Part shown: positions 43,329 to 52,771 of the stretch, piece by piece
Position numbering within the stretch: position 1 is the first letter of the stretch
Layout: every line of letters starts with the position of its first letter
Source of the DNA: a virus
IMG/VR virus record: IMGVR_UViG_3300043788_000114
Coordinates: 1-64,000 of that record
DNA: 64,000 bases
Strand: one strand, 5' to 3'
Translations under genes and position numbers: made by a program
The notes under the pieces: model-generated
Seen by the model: the letters and a program-made list of their open reading frames with translations, nothing else
Told to the model about the DNA's origin: nothing
Database searches by the model: none

Positions 43329-45991
43329 TGGATGATAGTGTTCCTCAGAAGTTCGATCTGAAAAAAACAAAGGTGACGCCAATCGCCGATGATGCCCCTG
43401 CGAAATTCGATCTAAGCGCGACACCCGTCACCCCTATCGGCGGTGAGGATTTCACCAGAAAGATCAAGGGTAAAGAGAATGAAGGCTTGTATCGGATGCT
43501 TCCGGCATCCATGCAGGACTATACCGACACATCTAAAGAGGTCATGGTTCCGTACAGCAGAGTGAGCGACGCTCTGTCGTCAGGGAGATTTCGTCTACAT
43601 CCAGACGAAGAAGATCGCTTCAAAAAGGACAGCGAGCACGAAAATCAGGGACCAACGCTCATCGAACGAGCGAGCGCCAAGATTCAAAGCCTCCTGCAAC
43701 CATCGACCGGCAAAGTTGGAACGATGCCGATTGGGATTGTCCCCGGAGTTGACGTGAACGAGGCGAAGGCTGCTGGCCGCGTTTTCACCGCTCTCCCCGG
43801 ATTCATAAAAGATTTGGGGACTGCGTACCTGAATGTCGCTGCCGGAAATGAGCACTACACGACGTTGCTGGATCTAGTCGATCCGGGGCAGGTTCCGGTA
43901 CAGCTACAGCAGCAATTCCATGAGGACTTAAAGACTGACCCAACCGGGAAGCTCGCCGCTGACAATCTCGTCGGCACGCTAATGGGTATGGGGCTTATTG
44001 CTAAGGCTCCCGAGGCCGCTAGGTCCGGAGCTAAAAGCGCGGCAGAAGCGGCTGGAATATCTACCGGCAAACCAGTTGAAGCACTCCGCAACGAGGTAAG
44101 GGATACGCTCGGCGTGTGGGGAAACACCCGAAGCGTGATAAAGAAATTCGGCAAGGAATCGGAAGATACGCGGACGGAAAACAGAAATCAGGAGCAACAG
44201 CATTTAGAAAAAACACAGGACGCGCTTCATGCCACGCACGGCGTGGAGCTTCGTCACGAGGCGGAGGTACGTCTTTCGGAGTCGAAAGCGGCAGAGGAAA
44301 ATGCCGCAGCCGCGCAAAGGCACCTTGAGGAAACGCAAGAGGCTCTCCATAAGACTGCCGGTTCGGAAATGGAAGCGGAACGAGAAAATAGGAAAGCCAA
44401 GATTGATACTCTGAAAAAGCAACAAAAGGAAGAAAGAGAGTATCGGGCAACAGTGGAAGAGGTGAGAAAGCATAACGAAGAAGTTCTCCGAGACAGAGAT
44501 AAGCGAGTCCAAGCTCAGCAGAAACTAGATACCGCCTCCGAGGAATTGGACGACAAAATCGCCGATGCACAAAAGAAGGCCAAGGACGCCGATGACGCAG
44601 CATGGGATGCTTGGCGGGCAAAAATCGGCAATGCGCAGGTGAATTTGGACCCTGTAGCTTCGGTGATAAAAGCTCAGGAAGATAAGATGAACCCGCAGCA
44701 AGTGGCGGAGTTTCGCGACATTCTCAAGGAATCGGAGAAATCTGGATCGGGGACAGATGCTCTCAATAAGGCATCGCAGCAGGCATTTGGCGCGAATTAC
44801 GACGGCCTCACACAAAGCCAGAAGGATGTGATCGATCAAGACTTTTCTCAACGAGGCGTCAGCGTAGCACAGGGTGGCTCCGCTGATACGCCGATCTCAC
44901 GCCTCCACGGATGGAAGACGCAACTTGAGGATGCGGTGCGCTCAGATCGAGCAGGGAACATAAAGTATGCTATCGGTCAGGTTCTCGATGCAGTGCGGAA
45001 GTTAGAGGATAGTGTATCGAAGGAGGCTGGCGCTGACGATCTTCTCAAAAAGGCGCGCGCGTTGCACGGTCCCTATGTAGACACGTTCCGTAATCCACAG
45101 ACCACACCGAGCACCGCCGCTAACTATGTGAGATCGAAGGTGACTCCAAATTTCACTAAGGACACGAAACTTGAGGCGTACATCACTAGATTGGGAGGAT
45201 ACGACCCGTCAATTCCCAAAATAGTAAGCCACATCGACAACCTTCAAGATGGTTTGAAGGCTCTACCGAAGGATGCTCCTCTCCGCGAGCAGATTAAACC
45301 GTATCCACCAAAACCACAGCCGGTGCCATCGCCAACTCTCAAAACTCCTGAACGCACGCCGCTCCCGGATCGTCCTGTGCCGGTGGAACCAGCCGCAGTC
45401 AAAGAGCCAGAGAGGACAGCGCCACCGGACAGACCGGCAGAAGTTCCACGGCCAGAAGCTCCAAACCTTCAAGCGGAAAATGCGCAATTCATCGCCGACA
45501 AACTTCGCGCCTATGGAAAGTACGGACAATGGGTGGTGCGTCTTCTCTTCGGCGGTGGAATGGCTGTCTTGATGAAGGGTAAGAGTCCTGAGTTTGGGGG
45601 AGACCTTCTACTCGGATCGATTGGTGTGAACGTGCTCACGCACGCGCTCCGCGCCCCGCGTGTTCTCGACTGGCTGGCGAAGCCGAGCGCGGAAGACATG
45701 AAGATTATCGCTTCGCTCCCCCCAGAGGATGCAGCAAAACTGCGCGAGGCTCTCGGAAATCTGGCGGAGGAGGAGCGCGAGAAGGACCCAAGCGCCGCCA
45801 ATGTGAAGATCGCCCCGATCATGGCGGCATGGCTTGCTGGAGGGAAAGCTGCGCCTCAGCCTCCGAGTTTGCCAGATATGAAGAAGCAGGCAGACACGTT
45901 GAACCCGCCAGCGGCTCCCGGCCCGCAAGGATCAGCGCAGCCCTACACGCACATCTTCGACCCGACTACTGGTAACATCGTGGCAGCGTAG
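43328..45991 (+). CDS. Large coiled-coil internal virion (polyvalent-type) protein
   Basis: An 887-residue protein overlapping the previous stop by one base. The N-terminus carries a tandem linear motif (PQKFDLKKTKVTPI and PAKFDLSATPVTPI), typical for polyvalent phage proteins. A helical domain and a long coiled coil follow (about 280-430, rich in Glu, Lys, Arg and Gln). The next region (about 640-720) is Pro-rich with repeated ERTPLPDRP-like units, ahead of a hydrophobic patch (VVRLLFGGGMAVLM, about 738-751). It could cross or bind the host membrane during ejection. Confidence 0.65.
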   Translation: MDDSVPQKFDLKKTKVTPIADDAPAKFDLSATPVTPIGGEDFTRKIKGKENEGLYRMLPASMQDYTDTSKEVMVPYSRVSDALSSGRFRLHPDEEDRFKKDSEHENQGPTLIERASAKIQSLLQPSTGKVGTMPIGIVPGVDVNEAKAAGRVFTALPGFIKDLGTAYLNVAAGNEHYTTLLDLVDPGQVPVQLQQQFHEDLKTDPTGKLAADNLVGTLMGMGLIAKAPEAARSGAKSAAEAAGISTGKPVEALRNEVRDTLGVWGNTRSVIKKFGKESEDTRTENRNQEQQHLEKTQDALHATHGVELRHEAEVRLSESKAAEENAAAAQRHLEETQEALHKTAGSEMEAERENRKAKIDTLKKQQKEEREYRATVEEVRKHNEEVLRDRDKRVQAQQKLDTASEELDDKIADAQKKAKDADDAAWDAWRAKIGNAQVNLDPVASVIKAQEDKMNPQQVAEFRDILKESEKSGSGTDALNKASQQAFGANYDGLTQSQKDVIDQDFSQRGVSVAQGGSADTPISRLHGWKTQLEDAVRSDRAGNIKYAIGQVLDAVRKLEDSVSKEAGADDLLKKARALHGPYVDTFRNPQTTPSTAANYVRSKVTPNFTKDTKLEAYITRLGGYDPSIPKIVSHIDNLQDGLKALPKDAPLREQIKPYPPKPQPVPSPTLKTPERTPLPDRPVPVEPAAVKEPERTAPPDRPAEVPRPEAPNLQAENAQFIADKLRAYGKYGQWVVRLLFGGGMAVLMKGKSPEFGGDLLLGSIGVNVLTHALRAPRVLDWLAKPSAEDMKIIASLPPEDAAKLREALGNLAEEEREKDPSAANVKIAPIMAAWLAGGKAAPQPPSLPDMKKQADTLNPPAAPGPQGSAQPYTHIFDPTTGNIVAA

Positions 45992-45993
45992 CC

Positions 45994-48777
45994 ATGCCCG
46001 ACCCTCAGCACAAACTCGTCAAGGTAGACGACTCGATCATCAAGTTTCCGGGTGACATGCCCGACGCTGATGTGGCTGCGGTCATCAAGAAATTTACTTC
46101 CTCTCCGGACTACAAAAAGCAGACACACACCAAAAACCAGATGCCATCGGGGATCGCGACGGAGGAGTCTGAGCACAAAAGACTCACCGGCAATGTTCCG
46201 ACCGTCACGCCGGACTGGAACACGGTGCGTCGGGCCGTCTACAAGGCCACAGAGCCCACTCTCCAGAACCCGAATACCAAGCCGGTCGACAACAGCGTAA
46301 AAGCGAACGTGGACGCCGCGTGGAACGCTGGAGCGAACGCAGCGAACGTGGGAGGAAACATCGCCAAGCGCGCGGGGCGCGTGATCTTTGGCGCGGTGGA
46401 CATGGCTCCGCAGATGTTCTCGATCCTGTCGAAGCTGGGATCGCCGGACGACAAGGTTTCACAGCAGGCCGAGACGGACTTGCTCAACTTCCATCCGGGC
46501 GCACAGATCGCGGACCGGCTGAAAGAGGCTGTCCACGACTGGCGGAAGTCGAAGAGCCTTGCGGCAGAGAACGCGTTGGGGGATGTGCTTGGATTCTTCC
46601 TGCTCGACAAAGCAGGAAAGGTTCTGCCGGAAGAGAGGATCAAACAACTCAACGCGGAAGGCGTGGTGCTTCCTCCGGAGGCAAAGCCAAAAGCTCCAGC
46701 ATCGATGCCGGGACAGCCACCGACGATTGAGGGAACATTTGAGCGCGCCACGCCGAAGCAGGTTGTGCCGGTCGAAGCGGCTGCGAAGCAGACCAGAAAC
46801 ACGCCGCCCAATCTGGAGGATGTGAAGGCGGCGGCGGAGAAACTCAAGCTGCCTGAGACGAATCCTCCAGCCGCGCCGCCGTCACTCGCCGACATCAAAG
46901 CCAAGGCAGAAGCGGTAAAGGCATCCAAGCCGGAGATCGCGCCGAAGCCTGCACCGCAGCCAGTAGCGACTCAACCTGTCGCAGCGCCGCCCAAAGTCGA
47001 AACTCCCGCACCGCAACCATCCACTGCTGTTCCTCCAGAACCGCCGAAAGCCGAAGCACCGCCAGCGCCAAAAGAGGAGCCTAAAACTACCAAGTACAAA
47101 TACGGCAACACACAAGCCGACATCCCGCAAGACTCCGACGCAGGTAAAGCTCTCGCGACCGCCCGCACCCAGATCGACAAGAACGACCTGATGCCGTCAA
47201 CTAACACGACAGATGGAAGCGGTCTCGAAGAGAACGCGCACATCACTGTGCGCTATGGAATCGACGGCGAGGACACGGCAGGGATCAAAGCGTATTTGGA
47301 AAAGCAGGCACCGTTTGAGGCCACATTGGGCAAGACGACTGCCTTCCCGCCAAGCGAGCACAGCGACGGTGGAGCGCCTATCGTTGTGAACATCGAATCA
47401 CCAGAACTGCACAGGATGGAGAAGGAGATCGATGAGCACGGCAACTTTGTTGACCGTTCGTTCCCGGAGTACAAGCCACACGTCACCTTGGGATATGTGA
47501 AGCCGGAGGCTGCGCAAAAGTATGTGGGCATGAACGGGATGGAAGGGAAAAAGTTCACCGTCAACTCCGTCTCGATCAGCAACAAAGATGGGTCTATCGA
47601 GGAAGTGCCGCTCAAGGGCACGCAAACACTGGAAAATGCGGACCTCAAGCAGGTGTACAAAGCACCCCCAGCGAGCGACATCCAACTTGCCGATGCGTGG
47701 AGGAGACTGGGAGATGTAAAGAACCAACTGGCTCAACTACCCCGCCCATACGATCCAAAACCGGACGCCACGCCGGAGCAGATCGAAAAGTGGAAAGCGG
47801 ATTACAAATCGTGGGCGGAGAAAGCGGAACCGTGGCTCCAGCAGTACACCCAAGCCACTCAGCAGATTGAGGACTTGAAGAACAGAGGTATCGGAGAAAT
47901 CCGGCTACTGCCGGACAAGTCCAGAATCCTTTACCTGAACCGCGCAGGATTGAACACGCTCTACACCGGCATGGCAGGAGAAGCGCGACCGGGCTACACG
48001 CTGAGCGGCGTGAGTCTTGACCCGCACACCGTGAAGTCGATCATCGGCAACCTGATGATCCTCAAACCACCACTGCACGAGGAATTGACGGACCTGATGC
48101 TTCGTGGGATGGACAAGAAAGGTGTAGTGATCGCCGCGATCCCGCGCAAGGGCGACTCGATCCGTGAAGCGGTCTCCACGTTGCGCGAAGAATTGAATCA
48201 TGGCTGGCAGAACACCGTCGCTGACCAGATGGGGAATCATCTTCCCAAGGAAAAGTTTGCGGAGTTGAACGAGGTGATTCCGGAGGGGATGAAGAGCCAT
48301 CTCAGGATCAACTACCCGGAGATTACCGACGACGGCAGCGAGTTGATGAATCGCAGGCGGGTGCGCGAGGCAAGTGCTAAGATGCTATCCGAGGCTCCGC
48401 AAAAGCTCGGGATCACAGAAGACGAAGCTGCCGCGTATCTGTTCCAGTATTTCACCGCGCTCGAAGAACAGCACGGGGAAAAAGCTCTGGACAAATTGCT
48501 CCACATCACCGTACTCGCAAAGGAGATCAAGGATGACTACTTCCGAGCAATCGACCGAGACACCGGAAAGCAAGCAGGTGGAAGAGGTGTGGGAAGCCTT
48601 CAAGACGAAGGGCCTCGCGGGGCTCCGGGAACTGATGCACAAGCGGGACGAGGAGTACCAGAAGGCGAAGGAGCAGCCGCAAAGCAAGTGAAAGTTAAGG
48701 ACCCGGAAGGTTACATCCACATCTTCCCGGATGAGAAGTCGGCATCGGCCTTTCGTGAGGCTGCGGGGATCAAATGA
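45994..48777 (+). CDS. Large polyvalent virion protein with 2H phosphoesterase domain
   Basis: A 927-residue protein. The N-terminus (HKLVKVDDSIIKFPGDMPDAD) is a motif often seen at the start of phage ejection proteins. A Pro/Ala-rich linker covers about 235-375. Residues about 390-520 form a 2H phosphoesterase-like domain: two H-x-T/V motifs, HITV at 416 and HVTL at 496, 80 residues apart, as in LigT/CPDase-type enzymes. The T4 anti-CBASS enzyme Acb1 belongs to this superfamily. A helical region follows, with EELNH (near 733) as a possible but weak zincin-like motif. Substrate is unknown. Confidence 0.68.
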   Translation: MPDPQHKLVKVDDSIIKFPGDMPDADVAAVIKKFTSSPDYKKQTHTKNQMPSGIATEESEHKRLTGNVPTVTPDWNTVRRAVYKATEPTLQNPNTKPVDNSVKANVDAAWNAGANAANVGGNIAKRAGRVIFGAVDMAPQMFSILSKLGSPDDKVSQQAETDLLNFHPGAQIADRLKEAVHDWRKSKSLAAENALGDVLGFFLLDKAGKVLPEERIKQLNAEGVVLPPEAKPKAPASMPGQPPTIEGTFERATPKQVVPVEAAAKQTRNTPPNLEDVKAAAEKLKLPETNPPAAPPSLADIKAKAEAVKASKPEIAPKPAPQPVATQPVAAPPKVETPAPQPSTAVPPEPPKAEAPPAPKEEPKTTKYKYGNTQADIPQDSDAGKALATARTQIDKNDLMPSTNTTDGSGLEENAHITVRYGIDGEDTAGIKAYLEKQAPFEATLGKTTAFPPSEHSDGGAPIVVNIESPELHRMEKEIDEHGNFVDRSFPEYKPHVTLGYVKPEAAQKYVGMNGMEGKKFTVNSVSISNKDGSIEEVPLKGTQTLENADLKQVYKAPPASDIQLADAWRRLGDVKNQLAQLPRPYDPKPDATPEQIEKWKADYKSWAEKAEPWLQQYTQATQQIEDLKNRGIGEIRLLPDKSRILYLNRAGLNTLYTGMAGEARPGYTLSGVSLDPHTVKSIIGNLMILKPPLHEELTDLMLRGMDKKGVVIAAIPRKGDSIREAVSTLREELNHGWQNTVADQMGNHLPKEKFAELNEVIPEGMKSHLRINYPEITDDGSELMNRRRVREASAKMLSEAPQKLGITEDEAAAYLFQYFTALEEQHGEKALDKLLHITVLAKEIKDDYFRAIDRDTGKQAGGRGVGSLQDEGPRGAPGTDAQAGRGVPEGEGAAAKQVKVKDPEGYIHIFPDEKSASAFREAAGIK

Positions 48778-50153
48778 GCACTGCGCCAATCGATTACAAA
48801 GCACTCGCCAAAACTCACGGCGCTATATCCAGCGTTCATGAGAGTGACATGCCAGATTACTCGGAAGTTCCTGAGTTCCTCAAAGAAAACCTCGACATGA
48901 GCAGGGTTCAGCAAGTAGTTACTCCGCCCAAGACAGAAGAAGATAAAAAATGGACGGCACAAGTCAATAAGAGTGATCCTTACAAAATCGAAGTTTTGGC
49001 TGACGATCTTTACGGACCTCCAATCCTAAACCATGAATTGACTCACACATTCCAATTCACACGCAACAAAGATATTGGTAAGGTATCTTCTCCGATTCAA
49101 GGCAATGGATTGTCGATCTACAATTACGGCGGAGTCCAAGGACTTCAAGATGCAAGAACGCATGGAAAGACGATCTCAGATTTTAATTCTGAGCAGCAAG
49201 CGGAAATGGTTAAGGACTACAAGTTTTACCACGATCAATATCTGAAAAAGGCTGCCGAGGGAAAGATCACGGCGGAAGACGAAAAGAAGATGTATGAGCT
49301 TCAGCAGGCATACCATCCTTTCATTCAACAACTGGCGGCAATGCCGGGGGTGAACGAGAAGATCGACAGGAACGCACTGTTGGAACTCGTAGGGCTCCAG
49401 AAGCCAGTGGCGATCAATACCAAGCCTGAGCCGCCCGGACTACCGGCCTACAATACGCCGGGGCTGGGAATGCTGCCAGCCGATCCATTGATGGGAGGCA
49501 AATCACAGCCGACGCCGACTCCGAAAGTGCCAATGGACCCACGTCTAGCCGCTGTCCAGAAGCAGTTCCCGCGTCTTGCTCCGTATCTTTCGAAGGTGAT
49601 GATCCAGCAAGGGAAGAAGACGAATCCAAACGATGATCGCGGCCTAGAATTCTATCCTCCATGGGAGAGTGAGAATCCTAATCCGGGGAAGATTACGCTT
49701 GAGCTATTCGATAGGCTCCAAGGTCCGACGCTTACCACCGCGCTCGGAGGAGACCTGCTGCATTATCTTGGTGGAGTCGATCCTAAAAGCGGCAAGCCTG
49801 TAGACCCCGAGTATTATGCGATGAAGCAGGCAGTTCTCAAGGCGAGAACTCCTCAGCAGCAGGCGATGGACCAGAGGGAATACGCTAATGCAGTGAAGAA
49901 TGAAGGAGAGAAACGTCCTTTCGCGCAATGGCTTCAGCAATCCCGGATCGATGCTTACATTCGTGGATACGTGACTCCGGAATTAGGAGGAAAATATCCT
50001 GACGAGTGGAGAAAGCAGGGGCAGTACAAGTCCCCGGCGATGCTCAAAGCTGTGGAAGCAATCCGCCAATACGTGACGACAGCGCCGCAATATCCGACAC
50101 TTGAGCAAATAAAAGCAAAAGCTGCGCAACTGAGGCCTGTGGGAGTAAAGTAG
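48774..50153 (+). CDS. Zincin metallopeptidase-like virion protein
   Basis: A 459-residue protein, coupled by ATGA. His87, Glu88 and His91 in ILNHELTHTFQ form an HExxH zinc-peptidase site; a third ligand is not obvious. The rest is helical with a Pro-rich linker (about 222-260) and a repeated helix pattern at the C-terminus. As with the two preceding proteins, it is probably packaged and injected. It could process virion or host proteins. Confidence 0.68.
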   Translation: MSTAPIDYKALAKTHGAISSVHESDMPDYSEVPEFLKENLDMSRVQQVVTPPKTEEDKKWTAQVNKSDPYKIEVLADDLYGPPILNHELTHTFQFTRNKDIGKVSSPIQGNGLSIYNYGGVQGLQDARTHGKTISDFNSEQQAEMVKDYKFYHDQYLKKAAEGKITAEDEKKMYELQQAYHPFIQQLAAMPGVNEKIDRNALLELVGLQKPVAINTKPEPPGLPAYNTPGLGMLPADPLMGGKSQPTPTPKVPMDPRLAAVQKQFPRLAPYLSKVMIQQGKKTNPNDDRGLEFYPPWESENPNPGKITLELFDRLQGPTLTTALGGDLLHYLGGVDPKSGKPVDPEYYAMKQAVLKARTPQQQAMDQREYANAVKNEGEKRPFAQWLQQSRIDAYIRGYVTPELGGKYPDEWRKQGQYKSPAMLKAVEAIRQYVTTAPQYPTLEQIKAKAAQLRPVGVK

Positions 50154-50157
50154 CGCC

Positions 50158-50379
50158 ATGCTGATTCAAATTCTGGACGAGCTTTGGTTGGACATCTGGA
50201 GCGTCACCGCGATCAAGAAGATCGACGAAAAATCCTGCACGCTCTGGGTAACCGGCCAAGGCGCGATGGATGGCCTCGTACTGGACTACCCGGCAGAAGA
50301 AGTCGCGCAGGCAATCAACGACGAGCGAGAAAAAGGCGACGAGGAGCCGGAGCCTGAGGACGAAGAGCCAGAAGAATGA
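50158..50379 (+). CDS. Small acidic protein
   Basis: A 73-residue protein. A short ordered part with Trp-rich strands (LWLDIWSVTAIKKID) ends in a strongly acidic tail (EEPEPEDEEPEE). Acidic tails like this occur in DNA-mimic proteins, but there is no evidence for that beyond composition. The stop overlaps the next start (ATGA). Its ribosome site is weak. Confidence 0.6.
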   Translation: MLIQILDELWLDIWSVTAIKKIDEKSCTLWVTGQGAMDGLVLDYPAEEVAQAINDEREKGDEEPEPEDEEPEE

Positions 50380-51293
50380 CATCCCCTGAACTTTTGACAC
50401 ACTTTGAGCACTGCCGATTAGACGGCTGGTGGAGCAGGAATTGGGAACTTCGGAAACTTCAGCCTAATGAGATGTTGCAAGAAGGTCTGAAAGTTGGCCT
50501 CACCTCCAGCCGGTCCGATTTTGGCCAACATGCCGGTGAGCACTGCTATACCCTCGGTGCCGATCCCGGACTCGAATCCAAAGAATACGATTTACACGCT
50601 CAAACGGTCCACATCGCTGCTCTGGCGGACGTGATTTCTCATGCCGTGCGCCGCGCCACAGAGCCGCCATGGAGCGTAGCGGAGCCGGTTAGGCTAGGAG
50701 ATGGCCCATACTGGCATCCAGCGGCCTTCCTAAGCCCTACTGGCGATTTTCTGAGACGCGTGGTGCTAGTTACCGCATGGAACGACGACCGGCATTACCA
50801 CGAGGCGAGGAGCTTCTTTTCACTCGGCGAAGTGTGCGTCTACGGTCTCCCTCTACAAGAGGCCGTAATCGTTTTGGGGGCCAGCAGAGATGGCAAACGC
50901 CACGGCCCACTCTCAAAAGGAATCCTCCACCCCAGAAGCAAGCAACTGCGCTTCCGAAAAAAGAACGACGTGAAGGTGCCATTCAAGGACTCTTGGGTCC
51001 CGATCTGGAGAGAGGATCGCGACGAAATCAGCACGCATGATTGGCTTCAGGCGATGCACGATGACGGAATTTTGGCCGACCATTGTTTCAGTGTGACCGT
51101 TCCAGTTCCAGAGCGGCAGGCGAGGCAGAAGATCGTCGATCTTATCGGAAGGAAACTCGATACTTTGATGGAAATGAGGGAGCAACCGGAAGGTTGTCTT
51201 TCAGTCTGCGACTGGCCCCCCTGCGCACATCGAGGGCACTGTCATTCCGGGAACCAGCCGAGTGGAAAGTATGGGTTCGTGCAGATCGGTTAA
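50376..51293 (+). CDS. Cas4/RecB-like PD-(D/E)XK nuclease with predicted iron-sulphur cluster
   Basis: A 305-residue protein. It has one Cys near the N-terminus (THFEHCRLDGWW) and three close to the C-terminus (SVCDWPPCAHRGHC), the ligand layout of Cas4/AddB-like exonucleases with a 4Fe-4S cluster. The centre (DDRHYHEARSFFSLGEVCVY) fits the nuclease core helix region, but I cannot pin down each catalytic residue. Phage relatives act in DNA processing or recombination. It converges with the leftward operon: the stops overlap by four bases. Confidence 0.65.
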   Translation: MTSPELLTHFEHCRLDGWWSRNWELRKLQPNEMLQEGLKVGLTSSRSDFGQHAGEHCYTLGADPGLESKEYDLHAQTVHIAALADVISHAVRRATEPPWSVAEPVRLGDGPYWHPAAFLSPTGDFLRRVVLVTAWNDDRHYHEARSFFSLGEVCVYGLPLQEAVIVLGASRDGKRHGPLSKGILHPRSKQLRFRKKNDVKVPFKDSWVPIWREDRDEISTHDWLQAMHDDGILADHCFSVTVPVPERQARQKIVDLIGRKLDTLMEMREQPEGCLSVCDWPPCAHRGHCHSGNQPSGKYGFVQIG

Positions 51294-51508
51294 GCCAGCG
51301 GCTTGTCTCCCGGCCTGACCATCTTCGTCGCGTCAAGCACCGTTCTAGCGCCGCCATTGCGCCGCGACAGGACATCATCCAACGCGAGGTAAACAATCTT
51401 CCACATGCGCCGCACGGACTCGGATGCCTGCGTTTCCCTGCGTAACTCAAGTCGATACTGATCGCGCAGTTCCTCGACCTCTTTGTCGGTAGCGTCCGTC
51501 AGTTTCAT
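51290..51508 (-). CDS. Small helical hypothetical protein
   Basis: A 72-residue protein, last gene of the leftward operon. Helical and charged (KEVEELRDQYRLELRRET), no Cys. Its start overlaps the upstream gene's stop by four bases. It ends in a tail-to-tail overlap with the gene at 50376. Confidence 0.6.
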   Translation of the reverse strand: MKLTDATDKEVEELRDQYRLELRRETQASESVRRMWKIVYLALDDVLSRRNGGARTVLDATKMVRPGDKPLA

Positions 51509-51999
51509 GCTTCAACCTTCGCTGAGCGCTTTCTTATACCCTCAAGCGCTTTGTGGCAGTCCGTCTCATGGTCACAGTAGACGCAGCGACCGTTACCCCC
51601 AGCAACGAATTCCGCGCACGGCCCCAGATTTCCGGGATAAGTTGGACATTTGCACTCCGGATTATAAAATCGCTCCGTAGAGGTTGTTTGGCAAACACCC
51701 TGTGCTTCACCGGGATTTAGGGTGGTTGGATGCTTGGGAATGCACGGCATGTAGAAACTGATAGGATCGTCCATCCTCCCAGCAGCCGTTATAGCTATGG
51801 CGCATTTACATTCCTCGCAGGTCACCATCCAATAACCGCATTCTGGAGCCGGATAAGGAAGCTCCACATAGCATTGCCTCTGGCCAAACGGTAGCTTCGG
51901 CATCGCCTTTCCATGTGGATAATCTGGATCGGGAGCGCATTGCGCCTTTCCGCGTCCCGATGGCTGGAAAACGATCTTATGTTTACTCTCGTCGCTCAT
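51505..51999 (-). CDS. Cys-rich zinc-binding protein
   Basis: A 164-residue protein with a TATWEECKC-like N-terminal zinc region (VTCEECKCAIAI near 57-68) and a C-terminal domain with CKCPTYPGNLGPC and GRCVYCDHETDC. The second domain is nearly the same as the whole 55-residue protein at 4715. Both flanking genes overlap by four bases. Function unknown. Confidence 0.68.
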   Translation of the reverse strand: MSDESKHKIVFQPSGRGKAQCAPDPDYPHGKAMPKLPFGQRQCYVELPYPAPECGYWMVTCEECKCAIAITAAGRMDDPISFYMPCIPKHPTTLNPGEAQGVCQTTSTERFYNPECKCPTYPGNLGPCAEFVAGGNGRCVYCDHETDCHKALEGIRKRSAKVEA

Positions 52000-52379
52000 T
52001 TTTCCTCTCCCGGTATTGGCGTGTTGGGGTAGCGCCGCTTGGCCTCTTCGACGCTCATTTCCTGTGTGAACTCGATTTCGCTCGGGACATCCTGCTGCGG
52101 CAATGGATCGTGAACCTGAAATTCGATCTTTGCCTTTTCTTGGGGCTCGAAGAAATACTTCCCTGCCACATCGGCACAGGATTCCATCGCCTTGTACGCC
52201 TGCTTTGCGTCTTTGGTGTTCATCATGTCGAGATGGATGTGGAGATCGCGAGCGAAGAGCGCGCGGTGCATCGTCAGTAGCGCAACTCTGGCGTAGTCCT
52301 CCGGTGTTGGCGGAGCGCCGCGATGCGCACCGGTCTCGTCCACGTAGCCTCCGGGCAGTAATCGGTAGCGGTAGGTCAT
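51996..52379 (-). CDS. Hypothetical protein
   Basis: A 127-residue protein starting at 52379, after GGAGG at good spacing (minus strand). The longer frame up to 52454 lies in the upstream gene and is rejected. It is a mixed alpha/beta protein (LLPGGYVDETGAHRG). Coupled to both neighbours by ATGA overlaps. Confidence 0.65.
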   Translation of the reverse strand: MTYRYRLLPGGYVDETGAHRGAPPTPEDYARVALLTMHRALFARDLHIHLDMMNTKDAKQAYKAMESCADVAGKYFFEPQEKAKIEFQVHDPLPQQDVPSEIEFTQEMSVEEAKRRYPNTPIPGEEK

Positions 52380-52771
52380 AAAGCCTCCTCTCTCCTTCGC
52401 TTCAATTCTTCCCCATAAGGCCCATTCGTTTGAGCGCAGAACCAACGATTCCACAACTCAGCATCATTCTCTTGCTTCCCAATAGCCATTCTTACCGGAG
52501 CCAGCGGACCGCCAAAGTGGATGACTTCAAGGAATATATCCGCTCCGTCTGCGATCATTCGACGCTGCTCGGGAGAAAGTTCCCATCTTGTAATCGCGCT
52601 ATGGCTATTCTCAGCGGGAAGCGTCGTCAATCTGGTTGGTAGCGGAGCCTTCACATTCCCCGGCAGCGTGCGGAGTGGAACGTAGCAGCCCTGTTCCAAG
52701 GCGTAGATTTTCTCAAACTCTTCCAGCCCATCAACAACAGGACCGATGGATGCGCTCAAGTAATCGAACAT
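52376..52771 (-). CDS. Hypothetical protein
   Basis: A 131-residue protein, part of the leftward operon; its stop overlaps the next start. It includes an acidic central part and a helical, basic C-terminus (GEELKRRREEAL). No known domain. Confidence 0.62.
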   Translation of the reverse strand: MFDYLSASIGPVVDGLEEFEKIYALEQGCYVPLRTLPGNVKAPLPTRLTTLPAENSHSAITRWELSPEQRRMIADGADIFLEVIHFGGPLAPVRMAIGKQENDAELWNRWFCAQTNGPYGEELKRRREEAL

